Origin: Patescibacteria group bacterium | Lineage (GTDB): Bacteria; Patescibacteriota; Gracilibacteria; UM-FILTER-43-11 | Direction of reading: 5' to 3' | DNA: 64,000 nucleotides | NCBI GenBank assembly: GCA_018817125.1 | Contig: JAHIUN010000004.1 | Coordinates: 1 to 64,000 of the forward strand | Shown: piece by piece, positions 8,302 to 16,107 of the stretch | Layout of the letters: each line of letters begins with the position of its first letter | How positions within the stretch are numbered: the stretch's first letter is position 1 | The notes under the pieces: generated by a model | What the model saw: the letters and a program-made list of their open reading frames with translations, nothing else | Told to the model about the DNA's origin: nothing | Databases searched by the model: none | Translations under genes and position numbers: made by a program

Positions 8302-8346
8302 ATGATTAATTTAGATGGTGGCTGTGGTTGCGGCGGCTGTAAATAA
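8302..8346 (+). CDS. Possible 14-residue Cys/Gly-rich peptide
   Basis: ATG to TAA encodes MINLDGGCGCGGCK. Three cysteines in a CGCGGC core suggest metal binding or a modified peptide. The frame has its own promoter (8240-8267) and is followed directly by a hairpin with a T-run (8355-8392), so it looks like a complete transcription unit of about 120 nt. No larger frame exists on this strand. It could instead be a small RNA that contains a chance frame. Confidence 0.45.
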   Translation: MINLDGGCGCGGCK

Positions 8347-8354
8347 GCCATAAT

Positions 8355-8392
8355 AAAAACCATGACTATGATTACTATAATCGGGGTTTTTT
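8355..8392 (+). terminator. Terminator of the mini-gene
   Basis: AAAAACC (8355-8361) pairs with GGTTTTT (8385-8391), with an internal GATTA...TAATC element, and ends in a T-run. Confidence 0.55.
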
Positions 8393-8405
8393 GTGGTGCT
8401 TTGTT

Positions 8406-8738
8406 TTATGCGCTCAGCCCTTCTTCTACCCGGGTACGGACATTTCTAATAAATGTTTCCATCCCTCTTAAAAGCTCATGCCGCTCCGCCCCCTTAAGGC
8501 CTTTTTCGGCGATGGCACGCTGCGTCGCCTGGCGAACGCTTTCAAAAAGGTCAGTCATGATAACCTCCGGCTCATGAGGCTTTAGCCAGTTCCGTCCGAT
8601 CCGTTCACCAAAAAGCTGGATCGCCACTCGTGCACTATTGGATTGGCCGTTTAACGAAAAGGAGGCCTCTTCCTTAACGAGGGAGCGAATCTCGCTCAGG
8701 CTAACAGGACTTTGAGCTTCTATAGTTTTGTATGACAT
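8406..8738 (-). CDS. Hypothetical helical protein
   Basis: A 110-residue soluble protein starting MSYKTIEAQ. A longer open frame reaching 8945 was cut back because it runs antisense through tRNA-Trp. The C-terminal half (MTDLFESVRQATQRAIAEKG) is amphipathic helix. It is not recognised. It converges on the Cys-rich mini-gene. Confidence 0.55.
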   Translation of the reverse strand: MSYKTIEAQSPVSLSEIRSLVKEEASFSLNGQSNSARVAIQLFGERIGRNWLKPHEPEVIMTDLFESVRQATQRAIAEKGLKGAERHELLRGMETFIRNVRTRVEEGLSA

Positions 8739-8856
8739 GGTGTTTTGTTTTTGTTCTATAATATCAGTGTAACGCTGAATCAGAAAGGAATCAAGCAATC
8801 TATAGCGACAGTTCCGATGTTGCATCGGAGCGAAAGCTGAAGTAAAATGCCGAGGA

Positions 8857-8930
8857 AGGCCCATAGTGTAATGGTAGCATACCGGTCTCCAAAACCGTTG
8901 GTGAGGGTTCAAATCCTTCTGGGCCTGCCA
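8857..8930 (+). tRNA. trnW: tRNA-Trp (CCA anticodon)
   Basis: Cloverleaf with acceptor AGGCCCA / TGGGCCT, anticodon loop CTCCAAA giving anticodon CCA, a GGTTCAAATCC T-arm, discriminator G and encoded CCA end (8928-8930). A CCGATG/CATCGG hairpin lies in the leader at about 8812-8826. Confidence 0.92.
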
Positions 8931-8959
8931 TCTCAAAAAACCCACCTGTTTTAACTAGA

Positions 8960-10390
8960 TCAGGTACGCTTTTTCAGGCGGAACAAACCCCTCAATACAA
9001 TCAGAATCGGAAATATCTCAAGACGTCCGAACAGCATGGCCATGATCAGGATTATTTTAAGCAAAGGATTGAGCACGGCAATATCCATCGTCTGCAGACC
9101 GACCGTGCCCAGCGCCGAAAAGACCTGAAAAGAAGCATCCAGAAATCCATATCCGAAAAACATAAAACAAACCGTGCCAGCGAGAAGGATGAAAAAATAC
9201 AAAAAGACAAAAATACCGATGTTGGCTAATTTGGATTCCGCATTCTTATCCCCATGGATCTGCAGCGGAATCACCGCGCTGGGCGGGGACGAAAGTTTTT
9301 TAATAGACCAGGGAATCGCGCGGAGCAGATAATAAATACGAAAGACTTTGATACCGCCCGAGGTACTCGCGACACTTCCGCCGATCATCATGCCGGTCAT
9401 GATCATCAGAATAAAAAGCGGAGGAAGAAGCGCGATAGGAGACATGGAATAGCCGGTGGTGGTAAAAGCGGACACGATTTCAAAGACAACGGATGTAAAA
9501 TCCATATAGACCGTCAGCGAGATAGCAACCGCGAGCGCCACAAAGATCAGAAAAACATTTTTTTCAAAACTTTTAAAGAAATGCTTCCATTTTCCGCGGA
9601 TCAGGTCGTTGTGATTGATAAAAGAAATCGAACCCATCAGCATAAGAAAGATAAGAACCGAAAACGTCCACCCGCTGGAGTAAAAAGCATCTGTCATACT
9701 AAAACCGCCGGTAGAAAGAGCGGTAAAAGCCATCCCCGTCGCCTCAAAAAGCGGAAGACCTGTTAAATAAAGCAGCCCGATACCGATCAGGGTGTATCCG
9801 AAATAAATAATCATGATGCTGGACAGGGTTTTCCTGACACCACCTTCCAATTTGATATTAAACCCCTGGGCCTGATAAAGAGCCAGTGTAGACCGGGTTT
9901 TAGATTCCGTATCTCCCAAACGGGTGTAATCATGGCTGTGCAGACGGCTAAAAATAAATAAAAAGACCATCACGATCCCGATACCGCCCATCCACTGGGT
10001 CTCCGCCCGCCACATCAGTAAAGAACGGGGCAGGTCGCCCAACGCTGAATAAAGCGTGAGACCGGTTGTGGTAAAGCCGGAGATGGACTCAAAATAAGCA
10101 TCCAGCAGATTGTAATTCAGTGAGGGTAAAAAGGAGAGAGCGCCGATTAAAGGAAGGATAATAAACGAAAGGGCGACTAAAACAAGCCCCTGAGTGAGGG
10201 TGAGGGCAGGTTCATCCTCCGTCCGGCGGTACCTGAAAACCAAAAAGCCCCCTACTGCCAGAGAGATAGCGGACGAAAGGACAAAAAGAAAAAGAGATTC
10301 ATTATAAAAAAGAGCGACCCCGATGGGAATCAGACGGAAAAAAGCGGAAAGAATAAGAAGATAGCCTAAGTAACGAAAAAGGATGCTCAT
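8960..10390 (-). CDS. trkH: TrkH-type potassium uptake membrane subunit
   Basis: The channel-like subunit of the Trk/Ktr K+ uptake system. The 476-residue protein has about ten membrane segments and four selectivity-filter-like loops, such as SGFTTTGLT near residue 105, TALSTGGFS near 222 and SAFTTTGYS near 308. It overlaps the end of trkA by 4 bp (ATGA), so the two are translationally coupled. TrkA gates it through nucleotide binding (family knowledge). Confidence 0.9.
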   Translation of the reverse strand: MSILFRYLGYLLILSAFFRLIPIGVALFYNESLFLFVLSSAISLAVGGFLVFRYRRTEDEPALTLTQGLVLVALSFIILPLIGALSFLPSLNYNLLDAYFESISGFTTTGLTLYSALGDLPRSLLMWRAETQWMGGIGIVMVFLFIFSRLHSHDYTRLGDTESKTRSTLALYQAQGFNIKLEGGVRKTLSSIMIIYFGYTLIGIGLLYLTGLPLFEATGMAFTALSTGGFSMTDAFYSSGWTFSVLIFLMLMGSISFINHNDLIRGKWKHFFKSFEKNVFLIFVALAVAISLTVYMDFTSVVFEIVSAFTTTGYSMSPIALLPPLFILMIMTGMMIGGSVASTSGGIKVFRIYYLLRAIPWSIKKLSSPPSAVIPLQIHGDKNAESKLANIGIFVFLYFFILLAGTVCFMFFGYGFLDASFQVFSALGTVGLQTMDIAVLNPLLKIILIMAMLFGRLEIFPILIVLRGLFRLKKRT

Positions 10391-11028
10391 TGTCCCGTGA
10401 TTAAGTCTGTCAAAACAGGCAGGTCTTTTGTTTTGGCAACAATCAGGAGCAGGTCACCCGCCTCAAAAAGCATACCTTTTTGAGGAATAACGAGTTCCCC
10501 GCCCCGGTAAATAGCGGCCAAAGTGGCTTTTTTGAGTTCCGCTGGCTTGCCGACTAAAGGGCTGTCTTCCGACACCACGATTTCGACGATCTGCATGGCG
10601 CCTTCTCCTAATTGCGCGATGATACGTACATCTCCGACTTGATACAAAAGCCGTTTCATTGCGGTAACATTCGTACCGACGGCAGACACTAAGGATGTAA
10701 TACCGAGTTTAGCAAAAAGTTCTTCGTTTTTAGGCTCACGAACGAGCGAAATAATTTTTTTAACACTTTCACTTTTAGCAATTTCACAGATCATCAGGTT
10801 AGTCTTATCGTCAGCCGTGGTCACCATCGCGTCAGCCGTACCAATAGACGCTTCATTCAAAGTGGATACATCACTTCCGTCTCCTAAAATAACCAACGCC
10901 TGAGTTTTGGCCGCGATGTCTTTTGCAATTTCTGTATCTTTCTCCACAATAGTCACTTCATGATCCTCGCCAAGCAGATTAGCCAATGTAAGACCGGTGG
11001 CACCACCACCGACAATAATGATCTTCAT
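10387..11028 (-). CDS. trkA: TrkA potassium uptake regulatory subunit
   Basis: The cytoplasmic RCK subunit that binds NAD(H) or nucleotides and controls TrkH. The 213-residue product has one TrkA-N Rossmann domain (GGGATGLTLA at 7-16, acidic end of strand 2 at EKD, LGDGSD near 48) and one TrkA-C domain (about 130-213). The single-unit length is that of KtrA/CPR-type TrkA rather than the doubled E. coli form. It is the first gene of trkA-trkH; the stop is TGA. Confidence 0.9.
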   Translation of the reverse strand: MKIIIVGGGATGLTLANLLGEDHEVTIVEKDTEIAKDIAAKTQALVILGDGSDVSTLNEASIGTADAMVTTADDKTNLMICEIAKSESVKKIISLVREPKNEELFAKLGITSLVSAVGTNVTAMKRLLYQVGDVRIIAQLGEGAMQIVEIVVSEDSPLVGKPAELKKATLAAIYRGGELVIPQKGMLFEAGDLLLIVAKTKDLPVLTDLITGQ

Positions 11029-11053
11029 AGATTTTGAATTTTATGTTCCTTTT

Positions 11054-11059
11054 ATTATA
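11054..11059 (-). promoter_or_regulatory. Extended -10 promoter of trkA
   Basis: On the minus strand TGG-TATAAT (-10 at 11059 down to 11054). There is no good -35. The start codon at 11028 gives a leader of about 20 nt. Confidence 0.5.
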
Positions 11060-11163
11060 CCAGATTTCTTCCCTGAAATAAAGAGGGAAAATGGATAAGA
11101 CAAACCCTTTCATAATCGTGAGACGGCTGATAAAATACACACAAGCTATAACCCTTATTCGCC

Positions 11164-11760
11164 ATGAAAAAAGAAATTGCCCTCGCACTCCATGAGATCG
11201 GCGCTGTAAAATTCGGAGAATTCAAACTGAAATCCGGGATCATGTCTCCTATTTACATCGATTTGAGATTGCTGTGTTCCTATCCGAAAATCCTGAAACT
11301 GATCAGCGATGCCATGATCGACATCGCGAAAGACCTTACCTTTGATGTGATCGCCGGAATCCCGTACACCGCCTTACCGATCGCCACCGCGATTTCTCTC
11401 GAGAAAGAATGGCCGATGGTCTACGCACGCAAAGAAATAAAAGATTACGGCACTAAAAAGAAGATTGAGGGCGTATATAAAGAAGGTGACACCGCCCTGA
11501 TCATCGACGATCTCATCACCAACGGAGACAGCAAATTCGAAACCATCGTTCCATTCGAAGCCTCCGGTTTAAAAATAAAAGACTTTGTGATTTTAGTGGA
11601 CCGTGAACAGGGCGGCGCCCGGAAACTGGAGGAAAAAGGCTACAAACTCCACAGCGTGGTCGGCATCAATGAGATTTTGGATATTCTGAAAGAAGAAGGA
11701 AAAATAGACGAAGAAAATTATAATAAGTCCAAAAAATTCATTGCCGAAACGCAGGTTTAA
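11164..11760 (+). CDS. pyrE: Orotate phosphoribosyltransferase
   Basis: Joins orotate and PRPP to OMP, the step after PyrDK. The 198-residue protein has the N-terminal orotate-binding KSGIMSPIYIDLR and the PRPP loop TALIIDDLITNGDSKF near residues 116-131. No OMP decarboxylase domain is fused. It diverges from trkA, and DAHP synthase follows 13 bp after its stop, so both may share one mRNA. Confidence 0.92.
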   Translation: MKKEIALALHEIGAVKFGEFKLKSGIMSPIYIDLRLLCSYPKILKLISDAMIDIAKDLTFDVIAGIPYTALPIATAISLEKEWPMVYARKEIKDYGTKKKIEGVYKEGDTALIIDDLITNGDSKFETIVPFEASGLKIKDFVILVDREQGGARKLEEKGYKLHSVVGINEILDILKEEGKIDEENYNKSKKFIAETQV

Positions 11761-11773
11761 CCGAAACGTGAGC

Positions 11774-12814
11774 ATGGGGAATATAGGTAATGTAAAAATT
11801 GATAGTTTTGTTAAATTAATCTCACCAAATGAGATCCGTTTACTTATTCCTATTTCAGAGAAATCCGAACAGACCATAACTAAGGGCAGGGATGATTTTT
11901 GCAATGTGCTGGATGGCAAAGACGACCGGTTTGTTGTTATTGTCGGCCCTTGTTCAATACACGACCCCAGGGCCGCTATGGAATATGCCAATAAAATAAA
12001 GGAGATAATTAATAAACTTGGCGACAAATTACTCATTATGATGAGGGTTTATTTTGAAAAACCGCGTACCACGACCGGCTGGAAAGGGTTTATTAATGAT
12101 CCTTATTTAAACGAGACAAACGATGTACAGGAAGGAACAAAGCTGGCAAGAAGGCTTCTGATAGACATTGCAAAGTTGGGAGTGCCTGCCGCCACAGAAC
12201 TTTTAGACCCGATCACCGCTGCTTACGTTGGTGAGCTGGTCAGCTGGGTTGCCGTTGGTGCAAGAACGACCGAATCACAAACTCACCGGCAAATGGCAAG
12301 CGGTCTTTCTGCCCCCGTAGGGTTTAAGAATAATTGCGACGGTAATCTGGATGTGGCAATAAATGCCATGAAATCCGCGAAAAGCCAGCACAGCTTCCTG
12401 GGGGTGGATGATGAAGGAAATTGCTGCATCATCAAAACAAACGGAAACCCCGATACGCACATCGTTTTAAGAGGAGGGGGCAGACGGCCGAATTATCATA
12501 GGGAGGATATAAAAGAATGTGAAAAGAAGTTGGAAGCAAAAGGCTTTACTCCTAAAATAATGATCGATTGCAGTCATCAGAATTCCGGAAAAGACCATAC
12601 GAGACAAAAAATGGTAATAGATGATGTGATCGCCCAGAAAAAACAAGGCAATAAATCAATTTTCGGGATAATGATTGAAAGTAATTTATTTGAGGGGAAA
12701 CAAAATACCCCCAACAATATCGGCGATTTAAAATACGGCGTATCCATTACCGATGCGTGTATAGGCTGGGAGGAAACTGAGAAGTTATTACACGATTTAT
12801 ACGAATCCTTATAA
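11774..12814 (+). CDS. aroG: 3-deoxy-7-phosphoheptulonate synthase, type I (AroF/G/H)
   Basis: Condenses PEP and erythrose 4-phosphate, the first step to chorismate and aromatic amino acids. The 346-residue protein keeps all type I signatures: GPCSIHDP (metal Cys), YFEKPRTTTGWKG, GARTTESQ, IDCSHQNSGK (metal His), MIESNLFEG (metal Glu) and SITDACIGWE (metal Asp). An earlier ATG at 11741 overlaps pyrE and adds a basic, non-homologous stretch. The gene is more AT-rich than pyrE, which may mean acquisition from elsewhere. The sub-specificity (Phe, Tyr or Trp inhibited) is not decided; the gene symbol stands for the family. Confidence 0.93.
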   Translation: MGNIGNVKIDSFVKLISPNEIRLLIPISEKSEQTITKGRDDFCNVLDGKDDRFVVIVGPCSIHDPRAAMEYANKIKEIINKLGDKLLIMMRVYFEKPRTTTGWKGFINDPYLNETNDVQEGTKLARRLLIDIAKLGVPAATELLDPITAAYVGELVSWVAVGARTTESQTHRQMASGLSAPVGFKNNCDGNLDVAINAMKSAKSQHSFLGVDDEGNCCIIKTNGNPDTHIVLRGGGRRPNYHREDIKECEKKLEAKGFTPKIMIDCSHQNSGKDHTRQKMVIDDVIAQKKQGNKSIFGIMIESNLFEGKQNTPNNIGDLKYGVSITDACIGWEETEKLLHDLYESL

Positions 12815-12828
12815 CTTATAATCAATAT

Positions 12829-12939
12829 ATGATGAGTACTACTGAATTAAAAAAAGTCATCGAACAGCACGCCGACGCTGAAAATTTTAATCAGGTTTTG
12901 ATACAGGCCTGTGAAAGAGGGGTATTGCAATGCGCTTAA
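12829..12939 (+). CDS. Possible 36-residue small protein
   Basis: Frame starting ATGATG encodes MMSTTELKKVIEQHADAE... and ends in GVLQCA. It looks like a short amphipathic helix with two cysteines near the end. A TATAAT lies only 7 bp before the start, which would make it leaderless, but no -35 is convincing. It may also be a remnant of a larger gene. Confidence 0.3.
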   Translation: MMSTTELKKVIEQHADAENFNQVLIQACERGVLQCA

Positions 12940-12995
12940 CTATTGCCCTAAACATTTTTGGGTTTTAAACTGGAAATACAACTAATCAAAATACC

Positions 12996-13301
12996 ATGAA
13001 AGAAAATCATGAAGCTGGCCTTAAAAAAGGGGGCTGGAAATGGAAAATCCTTGCCTTACTGCTGATAATAGCAATCGGCGGTTCGATTTATCTTTATTAT
13101 TGGTACCAGGATACAAACCGATTAAGACAGCAGGCTCAGACGGTAATCAAAAAAGCTGAAACGTATGATGCGCTGAAATCAAAGATCAAAACTGAATACG
13201 ACCGATGTCAGGTATTCATTTCCCAGCAGGAAGGGAGTTTTGGAAATTTTGAATATTGCAAAGGGTATACCAATTGGTATAAGACGACAAATCTTAATTG
13301 A
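12996..13301 (+). CDS. Single-pass membrane protein, hypothetical
   Basis: A 101-residue product with a charged N-terminus, one membrane segment at about 16-36 (ILALLLIIAIGGSIYLYYW) and an outside helical domain with two cysteines. The orientation (positive residues first) predicts N-in, C-out. It lies just before the sigma-factor gene and could belong to that module, but no family is recognised. Confidence 0.55.
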   Translation: MKENHEAGLKKGGWKWKILALLLIIAIGGSIYLYYWYQDTNRLRQQAQTVIKKAETYDALKSKIKTEYDRCQVFISQQEGSFGNFEYCKGYTNWYKTTNLN

Positions 13302-13335
13302 AAACGAAAGAAATCTGATATAAACAGCGTATAAT
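13298..13335 (+). promoter_or_regulatory. Promoter region of the ECF sigma gene
   Basis: Two candidate -10 boxes: an extended TGA-TATAAA (13319-13324) with TTGAAA 15 bp upstream, and TATAAT (13330-13335) without a good -35. Either leaves a leader of about 20-35 nt. Confidence 0.4.
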
Positions 13336-13362
13336 ATAGTAAACACGCATTAAGCTTTTTTC

Positions 13363-13962
13363 ATGCGCCCTATAAAATGTGATAAAAAATCAGATAAACA
13401 GCTCGTCTCTCTCACGTTAAAAAATGCGGATTATTTTGAATGTTTGGTCCAGCGTTACGAAGAAAAACTAAGCCGCTACATCCGCCGGCTCACTCATCTA
13501 GATACGGAGACGATCGAAGATCTGCTACAGGAAGTATTTTTAAAAATCTATAAAAACCTGAACGATTACAATCCTGATTTTTCCTTCAGCAGCTGGATCT
13601 ACCGCATTACTCACAATGAAGCCATCAGCCATTTCCGAAAAAACGAAAAAAAACCAAAAACGGTTCAGATAGACAATGAAGAAGGAGTGAATTTTCTGGA
13701 CATCCTGCCCGATAACATCAGTTTAAGAGATGATTATGTGCAAAAAGAACTCGCCCAGAAAGTACGGGCGCTCATCGATGAACTGCCGGAAAAATACCGC
13801 GCGGTGCTCATCCTAAAATTCATGGAGGAAAAAAATTATGAAGAAATCAGCGACATTCTGGAAATCCCGACCGGCACCGTCGCCACTCAGCTCAATCGCG
13901 CCAAAAACCAATTTAAACAACTCGCTATCAATAATCACCTCCATAAACCCGATAACCAATAA
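13363..13962 (+). CDS. ECF-family RNA polymerase sigma factor
   Basis: A 199-residue sigma-70 family protein with only regions 2 and 4. Region 2 is at about 20-85 (TIEDLLQEVFLKIYKNL, SFSSWIYRITHNEA) and region 4 at about 135-190 (LPEKYRAVLILKFMEEKNY, EIPTGTVATQLNRAK). Such factors direct polymerase to a small stress or envelope regulon. A membrane protein begins 3 bp after its stop, the usual place for a membrane-bound anti-sigma factor. Confidence 0.88.
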   Translation: MRPIKCDKKSDKQLVSLTLKNADYFECLVQRYEEKLSRYIRRLTHLDTETIEDLLQEVFLKIYKNLNDYNPDFSFSSWIYRITHNEAISHFRKNEKKPKTVQIDNEEGVNFLDILPDNISLRDDYVQKELAQKVRALIDELPEKYRAVLILKFMEEKNYEEISDILEIPTGTVATQLNRAKNQFKQLAINNHLHKPDNQ

Positions 13963-13965
13963 ACC

Positions 13966-14700
13966 ATGTCGCAACTCGCCCAATCCATCATCGGAAAAAT
14001 CAAGAAAGAAAAGGTAAAACCAACCCCTAAATGGGTGTTCTTGTTTAAGCGGTCGGTAATATGGGGATTATTTGGTCTTTCTGTTCTGTTCGGCAGTATG
14101 GCCATGAGCATCATCCTATTTCAATTGAGAGATATGGATTACTCGGTTTATAAAGAAATGGGCAGCAGTCTGGCGGGTTTCGTGCTTTTAGCCCTCCCCT
14201 ATTTCTGGGTGCTTCTGCTCATCGGCTTTCTGGCATTGGCCTGCTATCACTTACGCCATACTAAATCCGGTTACCGTTATAATGTGTTCGCAATTATCGG
14301 ACTAAGCCTAGTGGCCTCAATCCTCTTCGGTACCGGCCTGTACGCCACAGGCGTCTCCGGAAATCTGGAAAAAGCCTTCCGGAAGATCCCCTATTACGAA
14401 CGTCTGCATTTTGGCAAACGAATAATCTGGAATAATCCGGAACAAGGCTTTTTAGCGGGCACGATTATTCACATGGGAGACGGCCGGATCATTCTTTTAA
14501 GAGACCTAAAACAGGAATCCTGGCGCGTGGATATTGAAAAAACCAAAATGCGCCGGGAGTTTGAGATGGAACGAGGGGTACGGATCCGGCTGATAGGGAC
14601 AGCCACCGGTGATTATGAGTTTGAGGCTTTTGGGATCGCCCCCTGGCTGCGCCCCATGGAACCTCCGCCCCTTTTCCGGCGGATGGAATTAAAAAAATGA
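13966..14700 (+). CDS. Three-TM membrane protein next to ECF sigma, candidate anti-sigma
   Basis: A 244-residue protein with membrane segments at about 27-49, 65-90 and 104-128 and a C-terminal soluble domain rich in beta-strand patterns (MGDGRIILLRDL, VRIRLIGTATGDYEFEAFG). No zinc-type anti-sigma motif (HxxxCxxC) is visible in its N-terminus. The 3-bp gap to the sigma gene implies co-translation. An anti-sigma or signal-sensing role is inferred from position only. It ends in TGA. Confidence 0.65.
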   Translation: MSQLAQSIIGKIKKEKVKPTPKWVFLFKRSVIWGLFGLSVLFGSMAMSIILFQLRDMDYSVYKEMGSSLAGFVLLALPYFWVLLLIGFLALACYHLRHTKSGYRYNVFAIIGLSLVASILFGTGLYATGVSGNLEKAFRKIPYYERLHFGKRIIWNNPEQGFLAGTIIHMGDGRIILLRDLKQESWRVDIEKTKMRREFEMERGVRIRLIGTATGDYEFEAFGIAPWLRPMEPPPLFRRMELKK

Positions 14701-14776
14701 AAGAAATTTTTACGCTAAACGTAATAAGGGGTGAGACAATCGATTGCTCACACAATTATTAACTAAACTAAAAGTT

Positions 14777-15301
14777 ATGAATATGATAAACAAAATCATC
14801 CCGACCGGTCTGGCGACCTTGATCATTTTACTGGCGGTCGTCTTTGCCACCTCCGCTGATGAAGGGGATGAAACCCCGGCCAAAGGTCTCCGTTTCAGTG
14901 CCGAAAATAGGGAAGCGGTTATGGAAGCCGTTGAAAAATGCGACTATGACGCCTGGTACAATGCGTTGACCGAAAACGGCAATGAGCCGCCGATGCTTGA
15001 ATATATAAATGAAGGAAACTTTGCCCGCTTCTGCGAAATGCACGATCTGCGCATGCAGGCCCAGGCAATCGCCGACGAACTCGGACTCCCTAAAAAAGGA
15101 ATGAGAATGGGAAAAGGAGGTTTTAAAGGACATGTCCAGCGCCTCGAACTCACCGACGAGCAAAAAGCCGTTATGGAACAGGTGCGCGAACTGATGCAGT
15201 CCGGTGACCGCGAAGGCGCTCAGGCCCTTATGGAAGAAGCCGGCATGCCCTTTGGCAAAGCCATGAGCAGAAAATCCGGACACTGGAACCAAAACCAATA
15301 A
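14777..15301 (+). CDS. Exported LTxxQ-motif protein (Spy/CpxP-like)
   Basis: A 174-residue protein with an N-terminal export signal or anchor (residues about 5-27), then a helical mature part. The LELTDEQKAVMEQ segment carries an LTxxQ motif as in Spy/CpxP envelope-stress proteins, followed by EAGMPFGKAMSR. Start 14777 (ATG AAT ATG) is preferred to a non-ATG start upstream. It follows the ECF sigma and membrane protein genes and ends at a terminator (15326-15364), so a shared envelope-stress module is likely. Confidence 0.65.
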   Translation: MNMINKIIPTGLATLIILLAVVFATSADEGDETPAKGLRFSAENREAVMEAVEKCDYDAWYNALTENGNEPPMLEYINEGNFARFCEMHDLRMQAQAIADELGLPKKGMRMGKGGFKGHVQRLELTDEQKAVMEQVRELMQSGDREGAQALMEEAGMPFGKAMSRKSGHWNQNQ

Positions 15302-15325
15302 ATCCGATCAGGAATTAAAACCAAA

Positions 15326-15364
15326 AAAACTCCTTCTTGGCCTTCAGCGAGAGGGAGTTTTTTT
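15326..15364 (+). terminator. Rho-independent terminator after the LTxxQ gene
   Basis: AAAACTCC (15326-15333) pairs with GGAGTTTT (15354-15361), followed by more T. Confidence 0.75.
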
Positions 15365-15409
15365 ATGTGCAGTAAAACGCAGAATAGACCTTCCAGTCTG
15401 CAATGTGTT

Positions 15410-15460
15410 AAAACCTTTTTGCCTGCCCTGAGCAAGGCCGAATGGGAAAGGTTTTCGGAA
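15410..15460. repeat. REP-like hairpin with CCCTGAGC core
   Basis: AAAACC...AAAGGTTTT encloses GCCCTGAGCAAGGCCGAATGGG, a variant of a palindrome (GCCCTGAGC..CGAAGGGC) that I recall as widespread in environmental genomes. Its right arm AAAGGTTTTCGGAA (15447-15460) is identical to 2624-2637 behind gatA, so the two spacers share an element. Confidence 0.5.
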
Positions 15461-15463
15461 TAC

Positions 15464-15486
15464 AAAAAAACCCCGATCAATCGAGG
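15464..15486 (-). terminator. Minus-strand terminator of the structured RNA
   Basis: On the minus strand CCTCGAT-TG-ATCGGGG followed by seven T. One pair is a G-U wobble on this strand but a mismatch (C-A) on the other, which favours minus-strand use. Confidence 0.65.
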
Positions 15487-15970
15487 TTCTTTTGTCTGAT
15501 TTCGAGACTCCCATTCGTACAGCACATTTACAACGTACCGAGAGTATGGGTCGAAACCAAACTTATCCAGGTGACTAAGCTGGAAAAGTTCTAAGCTGTA
15601 CTTTGGTTTTTGTTTTCGTCCTTCCAAGACGCAATCTATGCGTTACCTTTGTATTTTTATTTTTGTTTTTAAAAATCAAGATAACAGATTATAAGGGGTT
15701 GAGCTCGCACTAGTCGTGAGGAGCTACAGCGTAAAGCCCAGAAGTGAGTCATTCAGGGGGTGAATGACCCAACCCCAGACTTTACAGAACCGCCGGGCCC
15801 TTATATTACGGTGTCACATAATGTCGCAAGCGACGTGACGGTGTAACGCGGGAACCAAGCAGTAAGTAAATAGTTTGTAAAAGGTCAGGTGGGGTCTTCA
15901 GTGATCATTCTGGCCGGCTATATAATGAGCCGCGAAGTGATGTGAATTGGTTGATCTGCGCTGAACAAAT
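15464..15970 (-). ncRNA. Structured non-coding RNA of unknown class
   Basis: An 875-bp stretch (15302-16176) has no credible protein gene but carries a strong minus promoter (15977-16005) and a minus terminator (15464-15486), which bound a transcript of about 500 nt. Inside are many helices: AGGG/CCCT-type closing stem near 15688-15696 and 15798-15806, GTAAAG/CTTTAC (15731-15736 and 15780-15785), an 8-bp stem with four-base loop GTCATTCA/TGAATGAC (about 15748-15767), AGCTC/GAGCT (about 15701-15726) and GTCGC-AA-GCGAC (15823-15834). No hallmark of RNase P, tmRNA, SRP RNA or 6S RNA could be found, but a divergent version of one of these is possible. Confidence 0.5.
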
Positions 15971-15976
15971 CATGTC

Positions 15977-16005
15977 ATTATACGTAAACCATATTTTTTT
16001 TGCAA
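15977..16005 (-). promoter_or_regulatory. Promoter of the structured RNA
   Basis: On the minus strand TTGCAA (16005-16000), 17-bp spacer, TATAAT (15982-15977). Transcription would begin near 15970. Confidence 0.7.
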
Positions 16006-16107
16006 GTTTTATTGGTTGAAACAAGCCAATAATCCTTTTCTTGTATACATTTTTTACTCTAGGAGTTCATGCCATTCCTTTTTTAGAATTTGATGCGTTT
16101 TTTACTA

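Noticed and set aside
9254-9766. 170-codon plus-strand frame inside trkH
   Set aside because: Antisense to a clear trkH; its His/Arg/Lys-rich composition is that of a shadow frame.
10387-10390. Genetic code 25 (TGA read as glycine)
   Set aside because: trkA ends in TGA within an ATGA overlap, and several other genes stop at TGA at the expected length.
15500-15560. tmRNA 5' end (GGTTTCGAC) on the minus strand
   Set aside because: The transcript ends at the terminator 15464-15486, far too soon for the tag and tRNA-like 3' half, and no CCA end or tag frame was found.
15220-15627. 135-codon open frame on the minus strand
   Set aside because: It runs through a terminator and then antisense through the LTxxQ gene; it is a shadow.
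15690-15815. RNase P RNA 3' end on the plus strand
   Set aside because: TGAATGAC and ACAGAACC..CGGG..CTTAT resemble the conserved 3' part of RNase P RNA, but no GAGGAAAGTCC element exists upstream and the promoter and terminator lie on the other strand.
15870-15895. SRP RNA loop (AGGTCAGGT) on the plus strand
   Set aside because: The nine matching bases are not followed by the GGAAGGAAGCAGC loop that defines SRP RNA.
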